From the NCBI GenBank assembly GCA_016795035.1, contig JAEUIT010000086.1:124001-188000 (forward strand): a DNA stretch of 64,000 nucleotides, read 5' to 3'. Source of the stretch: Phycisphaerae bacterium. GTDB taxonomy: Bacteria; Planctomycetota; Phycisphaerae; Phycisphaerales; SM1A02. Below the pieces are notes generated by a model. That model was not told where the DNA came from. It saw only the letters and a program-made list of their open reading frames with translations, and searched no databases. A program made the translations under genes and the position numbers. Positions 18,701-28,159 of the stretch are shown here, in pieces (the first letter of the stretch is position 1; every line of letters begins with the position of its first letter).

Positions 18701-19153
18701 GGGTGGTCTCGGACGCATGCTGAGCCAGAATGGGAGTCGGGCAAGGATCGCCCGCCGGAGTCTTCGTCAGTCCTGCGCACGAACGTGTGGGCCGTGACTG
18801 AGGAAGTAGCGTATCGAGATCACTGATACGCAGCTCCGAGATTGGTAGTTTCGGTCTACCGGGGATCGAACCTTCGAAAGGGTGCTGAGAAAGAGGATTT
18901 GCCTCGGCACCTTGTCGCAGATGATACTGAGTCTCAATTGGGTCGCTAGTCCTTGCGTGCCGGGGGATGCGTCACACGCCCGGCGACAGTCCCAATTCGT
19001 CTCAGGGTCACCGCGAAGCGGGAGTTCGTCGAGGTATCCGCCGCTCGGGGATCCAAGGTTCCGTCCAGTGCCATTCGTTGTCCTCGCGATCGCGCTTGCG
19101 GTCGCTTTTCTTCCAGATCGCGGCTGCGATCGCTCCTGAAGTTGTTTCCTCCT
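18701..19153. other. Divergent intergenic region
   Basis: About 450 bases between the divergent pilin-like gene and the LLGAWG-tailed protein gene. It should hold both promoters. A short inverted repeat GTATCGAGATCACTGATAC lies near 18811-18829. Nothing else was recognised with confidence. Confidence 0.4.
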
Positions 19154-20200
19154 ATGCCCCACACCATGCACTCCGCCGCGTTCGCGGCCGTCGCCCTCGC
19201 CACATCGCTTCTCGGTTCGACGGCGGCGCTCGCCCAGAACCGGGTCACCGTCACCTACACGACGCCGACCGGCGACCGTTGGAACTACCCCTTCAACCCG
19301 ACCCCCGGCATCCGGCCGACCGCGTCCGTCTTCGGCAACGAAGCCGGCGCCGCGATCTTCGACAACCGCGACGGCCAGATGACGCTGATCTGGAACACGA
19401 ACGGCGACGTCCCCGCCGGCCTTCCGATCAGCGCGTACTTCATCAAGTCGGCGCGCGTGACCGTCGAGCACGCCAGCGATCTTGCGATCGAATACGACAA
19501 CACCACCGACCCGTGGCAGGCCTTCCTTCCGGAGAGCGATCCGAACTACGTCGCCGATCCGGATCCGGGCCAGCCGATCGAGATCTTCGGCACGGGCTTC
19601 CGCAACGGCGTGACGCTCGCCACGTGGCAGGAGACGACGCCGTTCACCGTTGCAGGCCAGAGCCCGCTCAACCCCGGCGTGCGCAGCGCCTACGCGCTCG
19701 GCTTCAACGACGTCGGCGAGTTCGTCGACGTCAGCAACAGCGTGCGCGACCAAGTCTCGCCCGATCCGTTCGCGACCGGCTTCGTCGAAGGCCTCACGCC
19801 CGGCGAGTTCATCCCGATCGGCTCGAAGTGCATCTTCGATCTTGCGATCGACAACCCGCTCGTCCAGGGCTATCTCCAGGAGAGCCTCTCGGCGGGTCGA
19901 CTCTCGCTCTCGATCACAAGCCTTGCGAAGGTCGTGCAGCAGGGCACCGTCTTCCCGTCCTTCTACTGCAAGGAGAGCCCGCTCGTCGCCGCCGGCCTCG
20001 CGGCTCCGGCGAAGCTCGAGCTCACCGTGCTCGTCTTCACTTGCGCGCCGGCCGACTTTGACTGCGACGGCAGCGTCGGCCCGACGGACCTCGGGATCCT
20101 GCTCGGGGCGTGGGGCACCAACTCGCCGCAGTACGACCTGAATGGCGACGGCACGATCGACGCCGCGGACCTCGGCGTGTTGCTCGGCGCCTGGGGCTGA
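19154..20200 (+). CDS. Exported protein with duplicated calcium-loop (LLGAWG) tail
   Basis: 348 residues from the ATG at 19154 (an ATG 12 bases later is also possible). A signal peptide ends near AALAQ. The middle of about 280 residues has no recognised family. The tail has two dockerin-like calcium loops, DFDCDGSVGPTDLGILLGAWG and DLNGDGTIDAADLGVLLGAWG in outline, the last being the C-terminus. Such tails are typical of Phycisphaerae exported proteins, where they are thought to anchor or sort the protein. A second protein with the same tail is at 54799-56973. Confidence 0.78.
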   Translation: MPHTMHSAAFAAVALATSLLGSTAALAQNRVTVTYTTPTGDRWNYPFNPTPGIRPTASVFGNEAGAAIFDNRDGQMTLIWNTNGDVPAGLPISAYFIKSARVTVEHASDLAIEYDNTTDPWQAFLPESDPNYVADPDPGQPIEIFGTGFRNGVTLATWQETTPFTVAGQSPLNPGVRSAYALGFNDVGEFVDVSNSVRDQVSPDPFATGFVEGLTPGEFIPIGSKCIFDLAIDNPLVQGYLQESLSAGRLSLSITSLAKVVQQGTVFPSFYCKESPLVAAGLAAPAKLELTVLVFTCAPADFDCDGSVGPTDLGILLGAWGTNSPQYDLNGDGTIDAADLGVLLGAWG

Positions 20201-20226
20201 TCGACGCCATCACTGATCGACATCGA

Positions 20227-20256
20227 ACGGGCTCCCGGAAGTCTCCGGGGGCCCGT
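20227..20256. terminator. Strong hairpin between convergent genes
   Basis: ACGGGCTCCCGGA pairs with TCCGGGGGCCCGT across the loop AGTC, 13 pairs with one G-U on one strand. It sits between the stop of the LLGAWG-tailed gene and the stop of the convergent sigma-like gene. There is no clear T-run, so it may be a rho-assisted or bidirectional terminator. Confidence 0.7.
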
Positions 20257-20280
20257 TGTCGTATTCGATCTCGACGCGCG

Positions 20281-20634
20281 TCAGGCGAGCCGGGGTTCGA
20301 CGAGCCGACGCGCCCGACCGATCGCATCCGCGAGGATGCGCTCGATCTCCGCGGTGCGCGCGTTCAGCACGATCGCGATCTCCTCGAGCGTGAGCCCGTC
20401 GACATAGCGAAGGCACACGACCAGGCGTTCGCGAAGCGAGAGCTCGCGGGCGATCGTCTGGACCAGCGCCGGCTTGTCGGCGTCGCTCCCGTCGCGCGCG
20501 CCATGGCGATGCGCGCGCGGCGAGCGGTTGGTTGTCTTAGACGGGCTCGAGGACTCGCGCAGCCCTGCGCGACGATTCCCCTCACGACGTTCTGACGTGC
20601 GAGCCGATGCTCGCGCGGATTCCGGTCCGGGCAT
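20281..20634 (-). CDS. Small protein with only a sigma-70 region 4
   Basis: Up to 117 residues; the first 50 are basic and of low complexity, so the real start may be internal. The C-terminal 60 residues, from ELSLRERLVVCLRYVDGLTL to IGRARRL, match the -35-recognising helix-turn-helix of sigma factors of the FliA/SigB kind. Region 2, needed for core binding and -10 melting, is absent. It could be the remnant of a sigma gene or a stand-alone DNA-binding or anti-sigma-like protein. Nothing upstream (20635-20877) restores the missing part. Confidence 0.55.
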   Translation of the reverse strand: MPGPESARASARTSERREGNRRAGLRESSSPSKTTNRSPRAHRHGARDGSDADKPALVQTIARELSLRERLVVCLRYVDGLTLEEIAIVLNARTAEIERILADAIGRARRLVEPRLA

Positions 20635-20877
20635 CCGGTGCTCCTAAGGGACCATCGCCCGTTCCCGAACTCCGCACGTCCATGCGGAGTGACGCAAGCT
20701 GCAACACAGAGAGCCCACGCGAGAACGGCGATGTAGCGGAACGAGTGTCGTCGACGTTGCGACCGTCCATGGCCCTACGACTCGACGACGCGGCAAATCG
20801 TACCGCGTGGGTCCCGCGCGGCAAGCCGCCGCGCAACCCACAGGTTTCGCCGAAAGGGCCACGGTCCGCGCGCGTTG

Positions 20878-22527
20878 TCAGGCCACGCGCCGGATCACGG
20901 CGGCCACCGCGGTCTGCATCGCTAGCCGCTCGTGCTCGACGTGAACTTTGTCGTATTCGGTGAAGTCGAGCCGAAGAAATGGTTCGACGAGCGTCGGGTC
21001 GAACTGCTCGCCCGAGCATTTCCGAATCTCCTCGAGCACGACGGCCCGCGGCCGCCGCGAGCGATACGTTCGATTCGAGCTCATCGCGTCGAACGCGTCG
21101 GCGAGCGCGATGATGCGCGCGACAAGCGGAATCGACTCGCCGGACAGACGGTTCGGATAGCCGCGCCCGTCCCATCGCTCATGGTGCGAGAGGACGCCGT
21201 CGAGCATCTCGCTGAACTGCGGGATGTCGCGCAGGATGCGCCAGCCGATCTCGGGGTGCAGACGGATCTGGCCGAACTCCTCGTCGGTGAGCTTGCCGGT
21301 CTTGCGGAGCACCGCCTCCGGCACGCCGATCTTTCCGACGTCGTGGATGAGCCCCGCGATGTGCACGTTGCGGAGGGTCGGCTCCGGCACGCCGATCGCG
21401 CGGGCAAGATCGCGCGAGAGAATCGCGACGCGCTGCGAGTGGCCGCGCGTGTACGGGTCCTTCGCGTCGATCGCGTTGACGATCGCCTCGAGCGTGCCCA
21501 TGAACATGCGATCGAGATCGCGATACAGGCGCGCATTCTCGACGTGGATCGCGACGTGGCCCGCGGTCGCGTCGGCAAGCTTGAGATCGATGCTCGAGAT
21601 CTCGCCGCTCCGATTGCGCCGTTCGCCGGTGAAAAGGTGGCCGACGACGCGGCGATCGCGACGGATCGGGCACGCGACGACCGCGGCGTCGCCGACGAGT
21701 TCGCCCGTCACCTCGCTCCCGCGCGGGAAGACGCGCGGCGACTCGCTCGATCCGGCCAGGACGATGCGGCCCGCGAGTTCGCTGATGCGCTCGCGGTCGA
21801 ACGGCACAGACCCGCTCGCCATAGAAGCCTCCGGCGCGGCCGTGCCCGACGCCCCGGCGTTGAGATGCACGGCCACCCAGGAGAAGCCGAGACTGCGCAC
21901 GAGCTCGTCGCAGGCGAGCTGCACGAAATGCGTCGCGTTGTCCGACGCGCGCATGCCGGAGACGAGCGTGTAGAGGAGATTGATCTCTTCGTACGACTCG
22001 GCGAGCTGCCAGCCCACGGCGTCGCCCGAGGCGATCTCGGCGTCGCGCTCGGCGTCGGCGCGATGGCCGAAACGGAGAAGCGGCGCGAGCCGCGCGATCT
22101 CGCGCGGCTCGGGCAGATCGCGTTCGAGAAGGCGCGCGCGGAGCGCGCCGACGTCGAACGCCGCGGCGCTCGCAAATCGTTCGAGGTCGCTTCCGTACGC
22201 GAACGCGGCCGTCGGAAGGAGCGCGACGCCCACGGACCCGCTTCGGTCGCCGGGCACGCGACTGACGATCGCAAAGAGCCCGGGCACGAGCTCGAGCTCG
22301 TGCTGCGCCGGATCGGCTGCGGAGCGCGCGATCTCGGTGGCTAACAACTGTTGGAAGGGACGGGAGCGTGCGAAGAGCGTGGCGACGAGGTCGTCGGGTC
22401 CGGCGGCCCCGATGTCGACGACGGCGCCGCGACGATCGCACGCGAGCCAGAGTCCGCCGAGCGCGCGCACCTCGTCGGCGAGCGACGAGCCGCGATCCGA
22501 GGGGCGTAGGTGGGCGGGCACGATCAT
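20878..22527 (-). CDS. HD-GYP cyclic-di-GMP phosphodiesterase with GAF-like sensor
   Basis: 549 residues from the ATG at 22527, overlapping the receiver gene stop by four bases. The N-terminal 160 residues are unassigned; a GAF-like domain occupies about 185-330. The HD-GYP domain (about 345-520) has all key elements: HSQRVA, the metal-binding HDVGKIG, HPEIGWRIL, HHERWDGRGYP and a DAFDAM segment. It should hydrolyse c-di-GMP. Its coupling to a receiver gene suggests phosphorelay input. It lies downstream of the pilus/secretion cluster, a process commonly controlled by c-di-GMP. Confidence 0.9.
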   Translation of the reverse strand: MIVPAHLRPSDRGSSLADEVRALGGLWLACDRRGAVVDIGAAGPDDLVATLFARSRPFQQLLATEIARSAADPAQHELELVPGLFAIVSRVPGDRSGSVGVALLPTAAFAYGSDLERFASAAAFDVGALRARLLERDLPEPREIARLAPLLRFGHRADAERDAEIASGDAVGWQLAESYEEINLLYTLVSGMRASDNATHFVQLACDELVRSLGFSWVAVHLNAGASGTAAPEASMASGSVPFDRERISELAGRIVLAGSSESPRVFPRGSEVTGELVGDAAVVACPIRRDRRVVGHLFTGERRNRSGEISSIDLKLADATAGHVAIHVENARLYRDLDRMFMGTLEAIVNAIDAKDPYTRGHSQRVAILSRDLARAIGVPEPTLRNVHIAGLIHDVGKIGVPEAVLRKTGKLTDEEFGQIRLHPEIGWRILRDIPQFSEMLDGVLSHHERWDGRGYPNRLSGESIPLVARIIALADAFDAMSSNRTYRSRRPRAVVLEEIRKCSGEQFDPTLVEPFLRLDFTEYDKVHVEHERLAMQTAVAAVIRRVA

Positions 22528-22922
22528 GCCGCGTCCATCCTCCGTTCGTCGCGATGCGCGGCGGAGTCGACGCACGCGGCGACGACCTCAAGGAGCCCGC
22601 GCGGGCTGAGCGGTCGGCGCAGCAAGGCGCGCACGTTCGCGAACGACGCCGCCGACTCCTCGATCGGCGCCTCGGTCAGGACGATCACCGGGATCGCGTG
22701 CGTGCGGACGTTGCGCGCAAGCCCCGCGACGAGATCGCGGGCGCCGGCCACGTGCCCATCGACGGTGACCAACGTCGCGTCCCCCCGCTCGGCGATCTGC
22801 ATCGCCTCCGCGGGATCGTCCGTCGCGACGACGCGGTACCCCGCGTCGCGCAATACGACGGCGAGCACCCGAACCATGTGCGGTTCGTCGTCCACGATGA
22901 GAATTGTGCGAACGTCGTCCAT
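22524..22922 (-). CDS. Single-domain response regulator, atypical
   Basis: 132 residues of receiver fold. The acidic pair lies in VDDEPH, the phospho-acceptor is probably the aspartate in LVTVDGHV and the switch threonine is in VIVLTEAP. The invariant lysine before proline is replaced by arginine (LRRPLSP), which would alter phosphorylation-linked switching. There is no output domain, so it must act through a partner, most likely the HD-GYP protein translated from the overlapping gene. Confidence 0.82.
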   Translation of the reverse strand: MDDVRTILIVDDEPHMVRVLAVVLRDAGYRVVATDDPAEAMQIAERGDATLVTVDGHVAGARDLVAGLARNVRTHAIPVIVLTEAPIEESAASFANVRALLRRPLSPRGLLEVVAACVDSAAHRDERRMDAA

Positions 22923-22942
22923 GACGTCCTCCGCTAGTCTTC

Positions 22943-22956
22943 CGTTGCCTGCAACG
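22943..22956. repeat. Inverted pair of the CTGCAACG motif
   Basis: CGTTGC-CT-GCAACG lies in the 43-base gap between the stop of the TPR lipoprotein gene and the receiver gene. It is a compact stem of two facing copies of the highly repeated motif described under 1147-60606. Confidence 0.6.
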
Positions 22957-22965
22957 AGGAGTCCG

Positions 22966-24081
22966 TCACTCGGTCGTCGGAACGCCCGCGGTCATGACGA
23001 GCTGGTTCAGCATCTCGGCCGCCGGGCTTTCCGGTCCCGCCACGGCGCGAGCCTTCTCGAACCACTGCGCCGCCAGCGCTCCGTTGCCCGCCTGCTCCTC
23101 GACGAGGCCGAGGAAGAGGTAGCCCTCGTATCGCTGCGGCGCGAGCCGCACGAGACGGTTCCCCGAGAAGCGCGTCCGCTGCGCGTCCTTCAGGGACCAC
23201 GAGATCGTCGCCAGGTCCACCCACCCGTCGACGTCGTCCGGCTCCTCACGAGTGATCTGCGCGAACACGTTTCGCGCGTCGATGTCTCGACCGAGCTTCG
23301 CGAGGCAACGGCCCTCGATGCGCATGCGCTCGACGGTGCGTCCGCCTTCGGCCTCCCGCGCGAGCTTGCGCACGTTGCGGAGGCACTCTTCCCACTCTTC
23401 GGCCTGGAACTGCGCCCGCACGAGATTGTCGAGAATCATCGGCAATTCGGGATCGATGAGCATCGCGCGGTTGTAGTGCTCGACGGCGAGCTTCGGATCC
23501 TCCTGAAGCATCGCGATCTGGCCGAGCAGCTGATGCATCGGCGCGTTGTTCTCGAAGAACTCGAGCTTCGGCTTGAGGAGCGTCGTCGCGTCGTCCACCT
23601 TGCGCTGCGCGATGAGCACTTCGGCGGCCGCGAGCAGGTAGGTCACCTTCGAGGGATCGAGCTCGCTCGCGGTCTTGTACGCGGCGAACGCGTCGTCGAG
23701 CTTCGACCAGCGCTCATGCACGATGCCCATGCAGTAGAACGCCTCGGCGTTCTTCGGATCGGCCTCGGTCGCCTTCGTCAGGTCGCGATGGGCTTCCTCG
23801 AGACGACCTCGCTCCATGTTGATGCGGCCGCGCAGCACCCAGTAGCGCGATTCCTTCGGCAAGCGGTAGATGGCCTCGTCGATCTGCTTGATCGCGCGAT
23901 CGAACTGCCCCGACTCGAAGCTCTGGCGAGCCTGGTCGTACACGATCACGCTCGTCGACTTGTCCATGCGCTCGCGCGCCGCGGCGCGAGCCTCTTGTCC
24001 CGCCTTCGTCGGGCCGGAGCAGCCGACCGCGACGAAGGCGGATGCGAGTGCCATCACCGAGAGGATTCGAGTGGTCTTCAT
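22966..24081 (-). CDS. TPR lipoprotein of the secretion/pilus cluster
   Basis: 371 residues from the ATG at 24081; an ATG nine bases earlier is also possible, and an AGGAG lies just before it. A signal peptide ends in the lipobox VAVGC. The rest is tetratricopeptide repeats, for example ARQSFESGQFDRAIKQIDEA and AIYRLPKESRYWVLRGRINM. It follows the secretin gene closely (41 bases) in the same direction. TPR lipoproteins such as PilF or Tgl serve as pilotins that help secretins insert in the outer membrane, so a pilotin-like role is a reasonable inference. Confidence 0.8.
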   Translation of the reverse strand: MKTTRILSVMALASAFVAVGCSGPTKAGQEARAAARERMDKSTSVIVYDQARQSFESGQFDRAIKQIDEAIYRLPKESRYWVLRGRINMERGRLEEAHRDLTKATEADPKNAEAFYCMGIVHERWSKLDDAFAAYKTASELDPSKVTYLLAAAEVLIAQRKVDDATTLLKPKLEFFENNAPMHQLLGQIAMLQEDPKLAVEHYNRAMLIDPELPMILDNLVRAQFQAEEWEECLRNVRKLAREAEGGRTVERMRIEGRCLAKLGRDIDARNVFAQITREEPDDVDGWVDLATISWSLKDAQRTRFSGNRLVRLAPQRYEGYLFLGLVEEQAGNGALAAQWFEKARAVAGPESPAAEMLNQLVMTAGVPTTE

Positions 24082-24122
24082 GGGTTGCATTGCTCCTGTC
24101 AGATCTTTCGTTGGCGAGCCGC

Positions 24123-26606
24123 TCACTCGGGCGATTCGTTGAAGTCGCTGTTCACGTTGGCGTACGACTGCGTCGGCTCGGTGCCGACCTGCTGGAAGAG
24201 CGCGAGCCACGGCTTGAAGATCGGGCTCTTCGTGAGCGTCACGAAGTACGGATTGAGGTCGCTCACCGCGACGAATGTCGTCGGCTTCGCCATCGTGGCG
24301 CCGGCCGGCACCGCGTCCTCGCCGGTCGCGAGGCCGTCCGCGAGGACGTTCGTCTCGACCGCGCTCGGCGTGATGAACTCGGCAACGGTGACTTCCGGCT
24401 CACCGAGGACGACGCTCGACATCGACGACTCGATGGCCTTGTCGAGCGCGGCGACGGTGTCGGCGGCGACCGCGTCGGCATGCGCCGCGGCGAGCTCGGC
24501 ATCGACGCAGGGCTTCGGCTCCTCGGCCGCGCTCATCGACGACGGATCGACCTGCGTCGTCTCGCCGGTCTCGTGCGGCACGGAGGTCTCGTCGGTGGTC
24601 GGCAGCGACTCGAGACCCTGCATCTCCGCGTTGCCGAGATCGCTCTCGGGCGTCGCGAGATCTTCGGTCATCTCGAGGGCGGCGTCGTCCTGCGTTTCCG
24701 CACTGGCCTGCGCGGCCGGCTGCGTGAGCGGATCGGCCGCGGGGACCACGGGCTTCGCCTTCGCGATCGGCGCCGGCGTGGGCATACGGCCCTGCATGAT
24801 CTGCTTGAGCATGTCGCGCTCGGCGGCGACGTTCGACGTCGGGCTGCCGAGATCCTTGCGCAGCTGGATCACTTCCGGCTGGTTGCTGTTGAGTCGCAGC
24901 GAGTTCTCGACGTGGTAGAGCGCGAGCTCCTTGTCGCCGGCGTTGAGCGCGTCGAGCGCTTCCTGGTTCTGGTTCGCGCTCAGGCGATCGCGGCTCCAGG
25001 GGAGCGAACCTTCGCGGGCGCCGATCAGCACGTTGTTCGCGAGCTGCTGTCCGGCTTCGCCCCACGCGGCTGCAACGGCGTCCTTCATGATCGTCGGCGT
25101 GACGAGGAAGATGATCTCGCGGCGCTCGAGCTTGTCGTCGATGCCCTTGAACGCGGCGCCGATGATCGGCACGTCGCCGATGCCCGGCACCTGACGTCGA
25201 GTCAGCGTGGTCTTCTCCTGGAAGAGACCGCCGAGCACGATCGTCTGGCCGTCCTTCACGCGGATGTTCGTGGTGATCTCGTTGGTGCGCTCGTCGGGGA
25301 TGACGACGCCGCCGCCATCATCGCTCGTGACCTGACGCAGCACGGCCTCGCTCACGCTCGGCGCGAGCTCCATGCGGATCGTGCCTTCGCTCGAGATGAA
25401 GGGGCGGAAGATCAGCTTGATGCCGGTATCGAGGAACTGCACCGTCTGCGTGGTCGTCGTTTCCGTCGACGTGGTCGACAGGTAGCCGACCTTCTCGCCG
25501 ACGAGGATGTGCGCTCGCTGCCGGTTGAGCGCGAGCACGCGCGGACGGGCGAGGATCATCGTGTCGGTGACTTCGTCGAGGACGCGGAGGAAGACCGACG
25601 CGTTCTCGCTGATGATGCCGGCCTTGAAGCCGCCGGCGCGTTCCGTCTGGCCGACGCTCGAGGTCACGCCGCCCGCGCGGTTGTCCGCGGGCTGGAAGCC
25701 GACCTCGTCGGTCGCCTTGTCGCCGGGCACGTTGTTGCCCTGGATGAGGTTGTTGATCGCCGCAATCGGATTGGTGAAGTCGGTGAACGAGACGTCACCG
25801 ATGATCGTGAAGTCGACGCCGAACGCGTTGTCCTCGTCGACCTTGGTCGACACGATCGTGCCTTCGACCTGCACCTGCGACGGCGGCGTATCGATCTCGG
25901 TGAGGAGATCGGCGATCGCCTGGAGATTCTCGGGGTAGTCGTTGACGACGAGCATCGCCTGATAGGCCCACGAATCCTCGCCGACGTTGCCGACGTCGGG
26001 CGCGACGCCCTTCTCGACGGCGCCGAGGAACGCGACCTTGCCGGTCTCGGAGAGGAGCGGCGCGACGAACTCGTTCGCGTCCTTCGCGTTGATGTACTCG
26101 AGCGAGAAGCGGCGGCTCTCGCGCTTGCGGCGCGCCTGCTGCATCTGCTCCCAGTCCTCACGCGTGTAGACGTAGATGAAGTTGCCGACTTCCTCGTAGC
26201 GGAGGTCGAGCGCCTTCAGGATCACGTCGAGCGCCTCGGTGACGGTGACGTCGAAGAGGTTCGCGGTCACCGTGCCGGCGACATTCTTGCCGGTGATGAT
26301 GTTGCGCTGGCCCTGGATCGAGAGCATCTGGAGCGCTTGCGCGATGTCGGTGTCCTGGAACTGGACGTTGAAGACGTCCTTCACGCCGGCGGGCGGCGTC
26401 GGAGCCTTCGTCGCCGCCGCAGGAGCGCTCGGCGTTGCAGCCGGCGGCGTCTGTGCGGCGACGCCGCACGCGATCGTCAGCGGCAGGATGAACATCGCCC
26501 CAGGCCTGAGCGCCGGGAACTGCATACGGGGAGCTACGGGCGCCGGAGTCCGGCTCAAGGTGTTGAGGCGGAGCGGCGTGAACGTCGGGCGAGTGTGATC
26601 GCGCAT
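24123..26606 (-). CDS. Secretin of type II secretion / type IV pilus family
   Basis: 827 residues. After an alanine/proline-rich leader, residues about 75-160 form an N-terminal secretin domain (VFNVQFQDTDIAQALQMLSI, then TVTEALDVILKALDLRYEEV). A second N-domain follows, and the membrane-embedded secretin core lies around 270-500, with the family signature VPGIGDVPIIGAAFKGIDDK. The C-terminal 300 residues are a low-complexity acidic extension with a TPR-like patch, unusual for PilQ or GspD. It should form the outer-membrane gate for the pseudopilins encoded upstream. An annotator may call it PilQ or GspD; the sequence alone does not settle which. Confidence 0.9.
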   Translation of the reverse strand: MRDHTRPTFTPLRLNTLSRTPAPVAPRMQFPALRPGAMFILPLTIACGVAAQTPPAATPSAPAAATKAPTPPAGVKDVFNVQFQDTDIAQALQMLSIQGQRNIITGKNVAGTVTANLFDVTVTEALDVILKALDLRYEEVGNFIYVYTREDWEQMQQARRKRESRRFSLEYINAKDANEFVAPLLSETGKVAFLGAVEKGVAPDVGNVGEDSWAYQAMLVVNDYPENLQAIADLLTEIDTPPSQVQVEGTIVSTKVDEDNAFGVDFTIIGDVSFTDFTNPIAAINNLIQGNNVPGDKATDEVGFQPADNRAGGVTSSVGQTERAGGFKAGIISENASVFLRVLDEVTDTMILARPRVLALNRQRAHILVGEKVGYLSTTSTETTTTQTVQFLDTGIKLIFRPFISSEGTIRMELAPSVSEAVLRQVTSDDGGGVVIPDERTNEITTNIRVKDGQTIVLGGLFQEKTTLTRRQVPGIGDVPIIGAAFKGIDDKLERREIIFLVTPTIMKDAVAAAWGEAGQQLANNVLIGAREGSLPWSRDRLSANQNQEALDALNAGDKELALYHVENSLRLNSNQPEVIQLRKDLGSPTSNVAAERDMLKQIMQGRMPTPAPIAKAKPVVPAADPLTQPAAQASAETQDDAALEMTEDLATPESDLGNAEMQGLESLPTTDETSVPHETGETTQVDPSSMSAAEEPKPCVDAELAAAHADAVAADTVAALDKAIESSMSSVVLGEPEVTVAEFITPSAVETNVLADGLATGEDAVPAGATMAKPTTFVAVSDLNPYFVTLTKSPIFKPWLALFQQVGTEPTQSYANVNSDFNESPE

Positions 26607-26761
26607 GAGCTATGGTCCCTCGGAAAGACGTCGAGCAACTCGCCTGACGTCACCATCGCGCTTGCGTGCGGCGTGCGACGGATCCGTCCGTCACGCACCG
26701 ACCATGCGAGCTGATCCGCCGGTGCCGGAGAGGCACGCCAGACGGATCCTTTCGGAGGGTT

Positions 26762-27130
26762 TCACTCGGCGTTATTTCCGTTGGACTTTGCCTCACCCGC
26801 GCGATCGGAGGCTCTTTCCAGGGTTCGGTCGTGCGGGCTGGTGCGGCTAGTCCGTTCGAACGGATCGCGCGAGGCCCGGACCGGAAGTTCGACGCGCGTC
26901 GGCGCCGGAAGACGGGGTTCCTCGGCGGCGTTCTTCAGCGCCTGCGCGAGGACGTCGTCGGCGATCGCCGTGCGGGGAATGTTCGTGAGAATGCGGATGC
27001 GGGCCCACAGCAGAAGCCCCATCGGCTTCGCCCAGAGGACGCACACGACGAGCGCGAGGAAGGCGACGGCACCGGCGCGGGTGCGCCGTGCGAGCGATCG
27101 CGTCGCCGTTCGTGCGGGGCGCTCGCTCAC
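26762..27130 (-). CDS. Small membrane protein in the pilus/secretion operon
   Basis: 122 residues from a GTG at 27130 that overlaps the upstream stop by four bases. A basic leader precedes one hydrophobic helix (about 20-42), followed by a proline- and arginine-rich region. The layout and position, after PilM/N/O-like genes and before the secretin, are those of PilP or GspC proteins that join the inner-membrane complex to the secretin. No sequence motif confirms this. Confidence 0.6.
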   Translation of the reverse strand: MSERPARTATRSLARRTRAGAVAFLALVVCVLWAKPMGLLLWARIRILTNIPRTAIADDVLAQALKNAAEEPRLPAPTRVELPVRASRDPFERTSRTSPHDRTLERASDRAGEAKSNGNNAE

Positions 27131-27624
27131 TCGGCGTCTCCTGCGGCCATGCGGTCGCGCCATGCATCGGTCGACGGGAGCCGAAGGACGACGTGCACGC
27201 GCACGGCGCCGTCGCCTTGGGACTCGAACGTGGCCGACGCGACCGAGCGGCGCGGAAGCCCGTCGAGCGTGCGCAGCACCTCGGACACGGCGCGAGAGGG
27301 CACGGCCCCGGAGAGCGTGGTGGTGTCGCCGTCGGCTGCAACGTCGAGCGCGAGCGACGCGACGAGGGCGTCGATCTCTTGCGCCGTGCGGCCGTCGGCG
27401 CTGGCCGCGAGCTCCGCCGAAATCAGGTCGCGCCGCGCGATCGCTGCGGCGAGCGCGGCCTCGACGATCGGCCGCTGCGCCGCCTCGCGTTCGAGCGCGT
27501 CCGAGCGCTGGTCGAGCCGATCGGCCTCGACGAGCGCGGGGCGGATGAGAAACGTGGTGCCCAGGACCGCGACGAGCGTCGCGCCCGCAAGCGGAACCCA
27601 GGCGGGAATCGAGTCAGCGCGCAT
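27127..27624 (-). CDS. PilO/GspM-like inner-membrane assembly protein
   Basis: 165 residues from the ATG at 27624. One N-terminal membrane helix is followed by a coiled coil (EADRLDQRSDALEREAAQRP) and a small alpha/beta domain, the layout of PilO and GspM. It overlaps the upstream PilN-like gene by 11 bases and the downstream gene by four. Assignment rests on layout and operon position. Confidence 0.65.
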   Translation of the reverse strand: MRADSIPAWVPLAGATLVAVLGTTFLIRPALVEADRLDQRSDALEREAAQRPIVEAALAAAIARRDLISAELAASADGRTAQEIDALVASLALDVAADGDTTTLSGAVPSRAVSEVLRTLDGLPRRSVASATFESQGDGAVRVHVVLRLPSTDAWRDRMAAGDAE

Positions 27625-28159
27625 CGGTCGCCTCCCCCGTTGGATCGGCGTCGACGACGTCGAACGGCACGTCGCGCGGAACGACGAGGCGCACCCCCGA
27701 GTCGATCGGCTCGACGACCAGCCACGGCGCCTTCGCCGCAAGGTTGGCCATCAGCGCGTCGGGCGCCCCGTCGAAGACGAGTTCGAGCGTGCATGACGAC
27801 TCGCCCTCGGCGGCGCGAAACGACTCGAGCGTGAGGTCGCTCGAGAGCTCGCCCCCGACGAGCGCGAACACGCGTTCGAGGGGCAGGCGCTTCGAGTCGG
27901 CGAAGAGCCGCACGGCTCGCGCGACCTCGGTGTTCGTTCGGTTCACGAGCCCGCGCAGGTCGGTGGTGCGATCGGCCGCGGCGCGGGCTCGGGCGAGCCG
28001 CTGTGCGGAGTCGTCGCGAACCACTTCCGAGGCTGCAACGCCGACGGCGGTGGCGAGGGCAAGCGCGATGCCGATGCGTGCGGCATGCGCGAACGAGCGA
28101 CGTCGCTCGACGCGGGCGCGAACTCCCTCGGGGCGAAGGTCGAGCGGCTGCGTGCTCAC
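27614..28159 (-). CDS. PilN-like inner-membrane assembly protein
   Basis: 181 residues from a GTG at 28159, overlapping the PilM-like stop. A short cytoplasmic tail with PLDLRPEG resembles the PilN leader that binds PilM. One membrane helix, a coiled-coil stretch and a ferredoxin-like domain follow. Assignment rests mainly on position between PilM-like and PilO-like genes. Confidence 0.68.
   Translation of the reverse strand: MSTQPLDLRPEGVRARVERRRSFAHAARIGIALALATAVGVAASEVVRDDSAQRLARARAAADRTTDLRGLVNRTNTEVARAVRLFADSKRLPLERVFALVGGELSSDLTLESFRAAEGESSCTLELVFDGAPDALMANLAAKAPWLVVEPIDSGVRLVVPRDVPFDVVDADPTGEATDAR

Noticed and set aside
20635..20877. A gene between the sigma-like and HD-GYP genes
   Set aside because: Open frames exist on both strands, but none has a start signal, domain or plausible composition.
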